Source: an uncultured Candidatus Saccharibacteria bacterium (GTDB lineage Bacteria > Patescibacteriota > Saccharimonadia > Saccharimonadales > Saccharimonadaceae). From it: a stretch of DNA of 11,666 bases. The notes under the pieces were generated by a model. That model had not been told where the DNA came from, searched no databases, and worked only from the letters and a program-made list of their open reading frames with translations. Where the stretch lies: contig CARSRA010000020.1 in the NCBI GenBank assembly GCA_949063825.1, positions 1-11,666 of the forward strand, in the 5' to 3' direction. Shown here piece by piece: positions 1-5,162 of the stretch. Every line of letters starts with the position of its first letter. Position 1 is the first letter of the stretch. The position numbers and the translations under genes are program-made.

Positions 1-215
1 ATATTAAGGTTCGCAAAATGAAGCAATTCCTAAATGATGGTGATCGCGTGAAGATCATGATAATCTTTCGAGGACGCGAGATGGCACACAAAGAGCTGGG
101 CCAAACGGCACTCGATAAAATCATCAATCTTATCACTGAAGAAATCAATATCGTTCAAGAAGGTCAGGCTCAGTTTGCGGGGCGCAACTTATCAGCCACG
201 ATTCGGAAGAAGTAA
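1..215 (+). CDS. infC: Translation initiation factor IF-3, C-terminal part (5' end outside window)
   Basis: This is the C-terminal domain of IF-3, which binds the 30S subunit, keeps it apart from 50S and checks the start codon. The reading frame is open to the window edge (first full codon at base 3, reading I-K-V-R-K before the first internal Met), so the Met at 18 is not the start. The segment K-x-F-L-N-D-G-D-R-V-K followed by F-R-G-R-E-M-A-H is the typical IF-3 C-domain beta-alpha-beta block. The chain ends in a basic R-K-K tail with TAA at 213-215. About 70 of the usual 170-180 residues are visible. It heads the conserved infC-rpmI-rplT order, with a 67-base gap to rpmI in which I see no clear hairpin or terminator, so co-transcription is likely. 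Confidence 0.93.
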   Translation, partial: IKVRKMKQFLNDGDRVKIMIIFRGREMAHKELGQTALDKIINLITEEINIVQEGQAQFAGRNLSATIRKK

Positions 216-282
216 TTTCCTACTTTAACGGTCGCCTGATCGTACTTTGAATATTAATTAAAGGAAAGGTTTTTGCTAAGAA

Positions 283-483
283 ATGCCAAAAATCAAGACA
301 CACAAAGGTACCGCAAAGCGGATCAAGATTACCGGCTCCGGTAAATTGTCTCGCGAACGTGCCTTTGGTAACCATATTCTTGCCAAAAAATCTAAGTCAC
401 GCAAGCGCAATATGAAAACTGACGCTTTCGTAAAAGGCAAGATCGCTAAAAATGTTAAGACCGCGCTAGGAGGCACAAAATGA
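283..483 (+). CDS. rpmI: 50S ribosomal protein L35 (bL35)
   Basis: Small basic protein of the large ribosomal subunit. It is 66 residues, the usual length for bL35, and starts with the family signature M-P-K-I-K-T-H-K-G-T-A-K-R. The ATG at 283 is fixed by that N-terminus. The purine-rich AAGGAAAGG at 261-269 lies about 13 bases upstream, rather far for a Shine-Dalgarno, and only a weak TAAG sits closer, so initiation may be modest or depend on mRNA structure. The gene ends in TGA at 481-483, overlapping the rplT start as ATGA (480-483), which implies translational coupling. Its position between infC and rplT is the standard bacterial arrangement. Confidence 0.97.
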   Translation: MPKIKTHKGTAKRIKITGSGKLSRERAFGNHILAKKSKSRKRNMKTDAFVKGKIAKNVKTALGGTK

Positions 484-833
484 GAGTAAAACGTGGTGTG
501 CCTGCACGGGCAAAACACAAGAAGATTTTGAATCAAGCTAAGGGGATGCAACATTACCGCACCCGTAGCTATCGAATGGCAAAACAGGGTGTAATCAAAT
601 CCCTACGTTATAGTTATCGCGACCGCCGTAATCGCAAACGCGATTTGAGGGGTATTTGGATTACTAGGATTAATAACGCTGCACGCGAGCTTGACCTCAG
701 CTATTCCCAGTTGATCGCAGGGCTCAAGGCTCAAGGTATTGCAATTGATCGTAAAATTCTCGCTGAGCTAGCCGTAAATCAACCAGAAGCCTTCAAAGCC
801 ATCGTGGAAACCGTAAAAAAGGAGGCAAAATAA
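480..833 (+). CDS. rplT: 50S ribosomal protein L20 (bL20)
   Basis: Primary 23S rRNA-binding protein needed for early assembly of the large subunit. At 117 residues it has normal length. The sequence shows the long, highly basic N-terminal helix (residues about 1-60, dense in K/R, with motifs A-R-A-K-H-K-K and Y-R-D-R-R-N-R-K-R-D-L-R) followed by the globular part with W-I-T-R-I-N-A-A-like and Y-S-Q-L-I-x-G-L-K blocks. The start overlaps rpmI by four bases and has a perfect AGGAGG at 468-473, six bases ahead. The stop TAA (831-833) overlaps the rpmB ATG as TAATG. In enterobacteria L20 represses its own operon by binding the mRNA; whether that happens here cannot be read from the sequence. Confidence 0.97.
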   Translation: MRVKRGVPARAKHKKILNQAKGMQHYRTRSYRMAKQGVIKSLRYSYRDRRNRKRDLRGIWITRINNAARELDLSYSQLIAGLKAQGIAIDRKILAELAVNQPEAFKAIVETVKKEAK

Positions 834-1024
834 TGGCAATTTGCGAAATCAGTGGCAAAAGCAAGATGTATGGTCATAATGTTTCGTTCTCGCAGCGTAA
901 AACTCGTAAAGTTTTCAAGCCGAATGTACAGAAAAAAACTATGATCATTGACGGTCGTAAACAAAAGGTGAATGTTTCGACCTCGGCGCTTAGAACTTTG
1001 AAGAAAAAAGGTTTGATCAAGTAG
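833..1024 (+). CDS. rpmB: 50S ribosomal protein L28 (bL28)
   Basis: Large-subunit protein of 63 residues, within the normal bL28 range. Family signatures are the start A-I-C-E-I-S-G-K, the block G-H-N-V-S-F-S-Q-R-K-T-R-K-x-F-K-P-N-V-Q-K-K, and the C-terminal S-T-S-A-L-R-T-L-K-K-K-G-L-I-K. Only one cysteine is present, so this is not a four-cysteine zinc-binding form. Start ATG at 833 overlaps the rplT stop and is preceded by GGAGG (821-825) with seven bases of spacing. It is the last gene of the operon; the palindromic terminator at 1042-1082 follows 17 bases after the TAG stop. In E. coli rpmB is paired with rpmG instead, so the linkage to rplT is a lineage trait worth noting. Confidence 0.95.
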   Translation: MAICEISGKSKMYGHNVSFSQRKTRKVFKPNVQKKTMIIDGRKQKVNVSTSALRTLKKKGLIK

Positions 1025-1041
1025 GCTTTAGCTGATACATG

Positions 1042-1082
1042 TCCAACAAAAAATCAGGTGATTCACCTGATTTTTTGTTGGA
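1042..1082. terminator. Bidirectional intrinsic terminator shared by rpmB and rnpB
   Basis: Two perfectly complementary 20-base arms (1042-1061 and 1063-1082) surround one base, giving a near-perfect palindrome. The core stem (ATCAGGTGA / TCACCTGAT) is flanked by an A6 run on the left and a T6 run on the right, so the transcript ends in a U-tract whichever strand is read. On the plus strand it follows rpmB. On the minus strand it follows, and partly overlaps, the 3' end of RNase P RNA. Convergent genes sharing one terminator is economical packing. Confidence 0.92.
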
Positions 1083-1422
1083 TGAGCCTTCGATAAGCCG
1101 GGTTTTGTAGTTCGCCTTCCGGCAAACTGGCAACCATCTATCTTGACCATAAATTGCTCTATGGCTCTAGCGGTGAGCGTGCATCTTCGGACCAAAGTTT
1201 GTTGGCACTCCTTGCAACGGGTAGGGTTTGCCCTCGCTAAAGTGTCACCACTTTGCGCTGTGAGCTCTTACCTCACTCTTTTCACCCTTACCGCAGAAAT
1301 CTGCGGCGGTTTAAGTTTCTGTGGTACTTTCCCTGTCCTTGCGGACGGTCGCCGTTAACGACTACCCTGTCCTATGTTGCCCGGACTTTCCTCTCAAATG
1401 AGCGATTGCCTTTTGGGCTCAT
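1082..1422 (-). ncRNA. rnpB: RNase P RNA, catalytic subunit
   Basis: Ribozyme that removes the 5' leader of pre-tRNAs. Read on the minus strand, all conserved blocks are present in order: GAGGAAAGTCCGGGC near the 5' end (about 1379-1393, P3/P4 region), a GGGAAAGTACCACAGAAA block carrying the ACAGAAA core, GGTAAGAGCTCAC, AAACCCTACCCGTTGCAAG, a TTTGGTCCG segment in the place of the L15 loop where GGU would pair with the tRNA CCA end, and near the 3' end ACAAAACCCGGCTTAT. The ends are set by helix P1: ATGAGCC (minus strand 1422-1416) pairs with GGCTCAT (1088-1082). The length is about 341 nt, normal for bacteria. Promoter and terminator both fit these ends. The exact mature ends are inferred. 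Confidence 0.95.
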
Positions 1423-1426
1423 GTTT

Positions 1427-1455
1427 ATTCTAACACAAAAATCATCCAAATGCAA
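1427..1455 (-). promoter_or_regulatory. Promoter of rnpB with extended -10
   Basis: On the minus strand the -10 element is TAGAAT (1432-1427) preceded by TGT, forming an extended -10 (TG-n-TAGAAT). A weak -35, TTGCAT (1455-1450), lies 17 bases upstream. The predicted transcription start at about 1421-1422 coincides with the first base of RNase P helix P1, which supports the call. The -35 lies in the short gap just after the stop of the Nudix-RNase H gene. Confidence 0.75.
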
Positions 1456-1465
1456 GGAATTATCA

Positions 1466-2314
1466 CTACGGCTTGCTGAAATGATCGTCAATCGCCATAT
1501 TGGCATTCGCGTCAGCTTTGACATTCTGTTCGCGTTTAACGTGAATAAAAGCGTAAGCTTCAAAATTCTGCAAAATCTCTTGGATATCATCATAAATCGC
1601 GATCAAGTCTCGGTTCTTAACCTTGTATATCCCCTTCATTTGATTAATCATCATCAAATTATCGCCAACAAATCGTACCGACTTTAACCCTAAATCCAAA
1701 GCTTTCATCGCTCCCAATTTTAACGAATAGTACTCCGCTACGCGCGAAGTTGCAAAACCGATGAATTCTCCGCCTGCAGCTAAAGTGTTCCCATTCTCAT
1801 CAATGATCACGTAACCAATTCCCGACGGTCCAGGATTACCGCGACTTGCCCCATCAACGTAAACTGTTGCACTATTAGCCGCCTCGCGATAATTACCATG
1901 CCCGGCTTCACGCCCCTCAATCTCAAGAGCAACAATACTAGCTTCATCCAAACAATAATTACCCAGATCTTCGGGCTTAATATATTTATAAGAAGTATAT
2001 CGTTCGGTCGGATCAATCTTAGTTTTTTCTGATAGTACTACCGTATATATAATATATAGGTTATTTAACTGACTTGACCCAGATGGCGCAATAAAGGTAA
2101 TTACATCTTTGAGCTCGGTCTTTTCAGTCAATTCGATACCAAGATATTCCTCGAGCATCCGATCCATCGCTTCTTCTGGCTGTTCACCAAATTTAATCTT
2201 TCCGGTCGGGATTTCCCAAGTCGGCGCGCTCTCATTGCGACCAGCCACTCGTTTCATGATTAGAATCTCGCCACCTTTTTGTACGATCCCGGCGACCCGA
2301 ATGCGTTGTTTCAC
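1466..2314 (-). CDS. Nudix-fold / ribonuclease HI fusion protein
   Basis: The 282-residue protein has two domains. Residues about 1-135 have a Nudix fold: the box starts correctly (G38-x5-E44-x7-R52), but the catalytic R-E-U-x-E-E-x-G-U reads R-M-L-E-E-Y-L-G-I, so two of the usual metal-binding glutamates are Met53 and Tyr57. Residues about 148-280 are RNase HI with the complete D-E-D-D site: D154 in Y-V-D-G-A-S-R-G-N-P-G-P, E194 in A-E-Y-Y-S, D218 in G-D-N, D268 in K-A-D-A-N. The protein should therefore cut RNA in RNA:DNA hybrids (Okazaki primers, R-loops); the Nudix part may only bind a nucleotide or have altered chemistry. The start is GTG at 2314, chosen for AGAGG eight bases upstream; no in-frame ATG fits as well. 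It lies downstream of a structured 5' region and directly upstream of the rnpB promoter. Confidence 0.9.
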   Translation of the reverse strand: MKQRIRVAGIVQKGGEILIMKRVAGRNESAPTWEIPTGKIKFGEQPEEAMDRMLEEYLGIELTEKTELKDVITFIAPSGSSQLNNLYIIYTVVLSEKTKIDPTERYTSYKYIKPEDLGNYCLDEASIVALEIEGREAGHGNYREAANSATVYVDGASRGNPGPSGIGYVIIDENGNTLAAGGEFIGFATSRVAEYYSLKLGAMKALDLGLKSVRFVGDNLMMINQMKGIYKVKNRDLIAIYDDIQEILQNFEAYAFIHVKREQNVKADANANMAIDDHFSKP

Positions 2315-2350
2315 CCTCTTTACCTCTATAAATCATCTATTGACCATGCA

Positions 2351-2584
2351 TCGGTAGTGGACCGACACCGAACAGCTACCAAGAGTAGCCTAATAGTTTT
2401 GATAACAAACACTCGCAACACCATTGTGAAGCGACAGTTCGCTAATCATGCATGACCCCAGCGACGATGTTTTCCCTGTATTATATACAAGGTGGGTAAA
2501 ATCTTATGCGCTACCTCCACGGAGATAATGCCACGAAATCCCTAAAACATGATTATTCAGGAAAATCATGCCGCCGCTAGGGTT
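2351..2584 (-). ncRNA. Candidate structured RNA or long 5' leader upstream of the Nudix-RNase H gene, family unknown
   Basis: The 329 bases between the M50 gene and the Nudix-RNase H gene contain no convincing ORF. From the predicted start near 2584 the minus-strand RNA can form at least six hairpins: an outer CCCUA/UAGGG helix (2582-2578 with 2544-2540) enclosing CAUGAUU/AAUCAUG (2570-2564 with 2554-2548); 2527-2522 with 2517-2512; 2492-2485 with 2481-2474; 2443-2439 with 2434-2430; 2389-2385 with 2379-2375; and 2365-2361 with 2355-2351. Two of these helices contain U-G wobbles that would be C-A mismatches if the plus strand were transcribed, which supports the minus strand. No hairpin is followed by a U-run, so it may be a leader read through into the GTG at 2314. 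I see no tmRNA, SRP or T-box signature; 6S RNA is not excluded. Confidence 0.45.
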
Positions 2585-2590
2585 ACTTTA

Positions 2591-2620
2591 ATTATAACAT
2601 AGGCTCAGCTATTATGACGA
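2591..2620 (-). promoter_or_regulatory. Strong extended -10 promoter for the structured leader / Nudix-RNase H gene
   Basis: On the minus strand a consensus TATAAT (2596-2591) is preceded by TGT, giving TG-T-TATAAT. A partial -35, TCGTCA (2620-2615), sits 18 bases upstream. The predicted start at about 2584-2583 falls at the base of the first hairpin, so the RNA would be folded from its very 5' end. It begins about 50 bases after the M50 protease stop with no terminator in between, so read-through from the thrS operon is also possible. Confidence 0.65.
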
Positions 2621-2643
2621 TTTTTCGCTCATTGCCTAAGATT

Positions 2644-3285
2644 TTAGCCCGTCAAACCAACAACCGTATAGAATAATTTTAGCATCCCCTGTATCCCTCC
2701 GAGCATGAGCCGATTTAGAATCCCCGATCCAGCCATCACAAATAATAACACTATCATAATCCCGTAAGGCTCAATTCTATCCATCAGTGAGCGAACTCCG
2801 TCCGGGGCAAGCGCGTAGAGCACCCTTGAGCCATCAAGTGGCGGAATTGGGATAAGATTAAATATTCCGAAACCAAGATTGACCATGACTAGATTTACAA
2901 AAACTTGCCCAACCAGTCCAGCCGAATCTAGAGCTCCACTGTAGAATCCGATCAAAAACGCTACAAACGCAATCAAAAAATTCGTCAGAGGCCCTGCTAT
3001 TGACACTAAAGCCATGCCCCAAGCGCCCCATTTGAGTTTACTTGAATCTACTGGCACGGGCTTCGCGCCCCCAAAGACCGGTCCACCTGAAAAAAGCAAT
3101 AATAATGGCATCGCGATCGAAAGCCACGGATCTAGATGTTTGAGCGGGTTCAGAGTAAGACGACCATCGTCCTTAGCGGTATCGTCACCAAGCTTATATG
3201 CCACAAACCCATGCGCCAGTTCATGCAGCACCATCGAGAATAGGATGACAGCTAGAACAATAATAGTCTCTATGATAAATTCCAT
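2644..3285 (-). CDS. M50 family membrane metalloprotease (site-2 protease-like)
   Basis: Integral membrane zinc protease of 213 residues, a minimal M50 of the short Rip-like kind without PDZ or CBS domains. The zinc site is visible: H21-E-L-A-H25 in the first membrane segment, and the third ligand D151 in N-L-I-P-I-P-P-L-D-G (143-152). G-G-A-K-P-V-P-V (72-79) is the usual M50 loop. Hydrophobic segments lie at about 5-25, 55-69, 88-115, 123-147, 172-190 and 196-212. Such proteases cut membrane-embedded substrates such as anti-sigma factors or signal-peptide remnants; the substrate here is unknown. It is the last gene of the thrS operon. Its ATG follows the previous TAG by two bases with no good Shine-Dalgarno, so it probably relies on translational coupling. 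Confidence 0.9.
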   Translation of the reverse strand: MEFIIETIIVLAVILFSMVLHELAHGFVAYKLGDDTAKDDGRLTLNPLKHLDPWLSIAMPLLLLFSGGPVFGGAKPVPVDSSKLKWGAWGMALVSIAGPLTNFLIAFVAFLIGFYSGALDSAGLVGQVFVNLVMVNLGFGIFNLIPIPPLDGSRVLYALAPDGVRSLMDRIEPYGIMIVLLFVMAGSGILNRLMLGGIQGMLKLFYTVVGLTG

Positions 3286-3287
3286 TA

Positions 3288-3743
3288 CTAACTCAACGCA
3301 ACCACATCTAACGAAACTGGCAACGCATCACGATTTTTGAGTTTATATTTCTTCTCAGCGCGCGGAGTCAATTTAAGTTCTGTCACCATACCATCAATAT
3401 TACCCATCGCAATTACAACCTTTGGCTCAATCTCACGAATCGCACGCACCGAACTTGTACAGAGAACATCAACCATGCCGAGCTCATCCAGCTTCGCCGC
3501 ATCATCAGCCCCGCCGATGATCCCAATATGAGTATTACTAATGTTGATATCATAGACTGTTTGGCCGCTCTCGGTCACGAGACCACGGATCGCCGCATCG
3601 CCAATTTCAAACTCGCCAGGCCCCACGATCGGGCCAACATCCAAATCAGCGTCAATAGTCTGCGTCGCAACATCAAAGCGAATCCGGGTCTGTTTGGTTG
3701 TTAAAATTATTTCATCTGGGTTCTTACATTCTATTTCAAACAT
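3288..3743 (-). CDS. Vestigial UlaG-like metallo-beta-lactamase-fold protein lacking metal ligands
   Basis: The 151-residue protein resembles the C-terminal half of UlaG-like MBL hydrolases: V-G-P-G-E-F-E-I-x(3)-A-I-R-G-L (about 40-55), then I-G-I-I-G-G-A-D (73-80) where active relatives have H-L-G-D, a D-E-L-G-M-V-D-V-L strand (86-94), and I-E-P-K-V-V-I-A-M-G-N (105-115) where relatives have I-P-M-H-Y. The H-x-H-x-D-H site is absent and both later ligand positions are changed, so zinc hydrolase activity is not expected; binding or regulation is more likely. AAGGAGG at 3753-3747 fixes the ATG, although the three-base spacing is unusually short. Only eight bases separate it from the upstream gene, so no missing 5' half is hidden there. 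The family assignment rests on motif resemblance. Confidence 0.65.
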   Translation of the reverse strand: MFEIECKNPDEIILTTKQTRIRFDVATQTIDADLDVGPIVGPGEFEIGDAAIRGLVTESGQTVYDINISNTHIGIIGGADDAAKLDELGMVDVLCTSSVRAIREIEPKVVIAMGNIDGMVTELKLTPRAEKKYKLKNRDALPVSLDVVALS

Positions 3744-3751
3744 TTTCCTCC

Positions 3752-4387
3752 TTAAAACGCCACCTCATCACCAGTAATAACCCCCTCCGGATCATACATT
3801 TCGGTAATTTCCATCTCTAAAATTTCCATCACAAAGCGATCTTTGACGCTCTTGCGATAAATAAAATCGTCACGGCTAAGAATGACATAATCTAGCGGTT
3901 TGCCTTGCTTTTTTTCAATCACCTCGGCCCATCGAGTCAATTTCTTGGTACGATCATCGCCGATCACTAATAAATCGATCCCATCTTGCCCAGGCGCACG
4001 ATTCATCAACGCCATCGCCCGTAGGTATTTACCGATCGGTCGGATGTACTCATCCCAATTATTAGCAGCCGCCCGTCGCACTGATTGTACCCGCACCGGT
4101 GTCACCGCGCCTCGTTTTCCAAAGATTTCTTGAAAAGCATGCGCATAGGGATGTTTCATGTTCGCAGCATAATAAACTTTATTATCAAAAGTCTCGTTTC
4201 GAATAATACCGATACTCTCAAGATTCGTCAACTCACGGCGTACAGAATTAATCTGCTCACCAATCACGCGCGTAATCTCGCGCACATAAAAAGACTTTGT
4301 AGTATTAGCAAAAAAGAGATCGAGCAACTTGGCGCGGGTCTTTGATCCGAACAATTTTTCGATTGGAGTGCTAGTTTCTTTGCTCAT
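3752..4387 (-). CDS. Winged-helix protein with degenerate nucleotidyltransferase-like C-terminal domain (putative transcriptional regulator)
   Basis: The 211-residue protein has a winged helix-turn-helix at about 8-75: L-F-G-S-K-T-R-A-K-L-L-D-L-F-F, F-Y-V-R-E-I-T-R as the first helix of the HTH, I-N-S-V-R-R-E-L-x-N-L-E as recognition helix, and a wing ending in V-Y-Y-A-A-N. Residues about 115-200 resemble the nucleotidyltransferase domain often attached to this wHTH in Patescibacteria: G-I-D138-L-L-V-I-G-D and L-D167-Y-V-I-L-S. The usual G-S-x-A-R-G loop before them reads M-N-R-A-P-G-Q-D-G and the first of the paired aspartates is missing, so catalysis is doubtful. It is probably a DNA-binding regulator, target unknown. 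The ATG lies 17 bases inside the end of miaA with no strong Shine-Dalgarno, implying coupling. Confidence 0.7.
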   Translation of the reverse strand: MSKETSTPIEKLFGSKTRAKLLDLFFANTTKSFYVREITRVIGEQINSVRRELTNLESIGIIRNETFDNKVYYAANMKHPYAHAFQEIFGKRGAVTPVRVQSVRRAAANNWDEYIRPIGKYLRAMALMNRAPGQDGIDLLVIGDDRTKKLTRWAEVIEKKQGKPLDYVILSRDDFIYRKSVKDRFVMEILEMEITEMYDPEGVITGDEVAF

Positions 4388-5162
4388 CTTGAATACATTT
4401 TAGCACGTATCCTCTTATTTCCGCAAGAGGTAACCATATAATATTTTGATTACGTCGAAACCATGTCAACTGACGTTTTGCTAGATGCCAATCATCATAT
4501 ATGAACAATTCTTTTGCACGCTCCAAACTAATATCCCCCTCCAGGTAACTCCAGGCGAATTGATAGATATTACTTTTCATAGCCTGAGTATCCCAGGCAT
4601 ACTTTTGGGCCAGTTTCTCCGTTTCCTCATATAGCTCTTGAGTAAAAAATGTATTCGCTCTTTCTGTAATTCTCTTTCGTAACACCTCAGGAGCAGCATC
4701 AATACCGATGAGTAAAAAATTTGAACAGATCTCTTGACGATCAGACTGTGAACACTTATTTTGTTCAGTGAAATGATAGTCGTAGACTAATGCATCAATA
4801 TAGAGACCAGTCCCTCCTGCGACGATAGGTAGATTCCCTCGTGCTCTAATTTCGGCAATTTTAACTTCGGCATAAGCTTTCCAGTCCGCCACAGTGAATC
4901 TTTCACCCGGTTTCACTAGATCTATACCCCAATGCTTCGCCAACCCTTGCTCTACTGAAGTCGGTTTTGCAGTACCGATATCCATTTCTTGATAAATTGC
5001 TCGGGAATCTGCCGAGACAATCTCTGCACCCTTAAAACCGCAGAAATTACCATCCGGCGACTCCTTGGCGCGTCGCTCAATTTCCTGAGCAATTTTAATG
5101 CTCACCCCTGTTTTACCGGAGGCGGTTGGACCAACTATCACTAGTGTCTTGTCAAAACTCAC
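4371..5162 (-). CDS. miaA: tRNA dimethylallyltransferase, short form
   Basis: MiaA adds dimethylallyl to N6 of A37 in tRNAs that read codons starting with U. Visible motifs, numbered from the chosen GTG: P-loop G-P-T-A-S-G-K-T (11-18), A-D-S-R-A-I-Y-Q with the catalytic Asp52, D-I-G-T-A-K-P (61-67), G-G-T-G-L-Y (116-121), W-S-Y-L-E-G (204-209) and A-K-R-Q-L-T-W-F-R-R (228-237). At 263 residues it is about 40-50 shorter than usual: the helical insertion bearing H-P-N-D-x-x-R-x-x-R-A-L-E is missing, and the G-Y-R/K block reads I-Y-Q. An in-frame TTG exists at 5186, but GTG at 5162 is preferred because it overlaps the upstream TGA as GTGA and has GGGGAGG eight bases upstream. Confidence 0.9.
   Translation of the reverse strand: MSFDKTLVIVGPTASGKTGVSIKIAQEIERRAKESPDGNFCGFKGAEIVSADSRAIYQEMDIGTAKPTSVEQGLAKHWGIDLVKPGERFTVADWKAYAEVKIAEIRARGNLPIVAGGTGLYIDALVYDYHFTEQNKCSQSDRQEICSNFLLIGIDAAPEVLRKRITERANTFFTQELYEETEKLAQKYAWDTQAMKSNIYQFAWSYLEGDISLERAKELFIYDDWHLAKRQLTWFRRNQNIIWLPLAEIRGYVLKCIQDEQRN

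Noticed and set aside
1143..1687. Plus-strand open frames over 1143-1358 and 1253-1687
   Set aside because: They lie antisense to RNase P RNA and the RNase H coding region, have no plausible ribosome binding site and encode no recognisable protein.
2340..2584. tmRNA, SRP RNA or T-box identity for the structured leader
   Set aside because: No tRNA-like ends with a T-arm, no SRP GGAAG-type core and no T-box AGGGUGG motif are visible. 6S RNA cannot be excluded by eye, so the element is left unassigned.
3288..3751. The MBL-like gene as a frameshifted pseudogene whose 5' half lies upstream
   Set aside because: The next gene ends only eight bases away and is a clear winged-helix protein; AAGGAGG directly precedes the ATG, so the short form is the gene.
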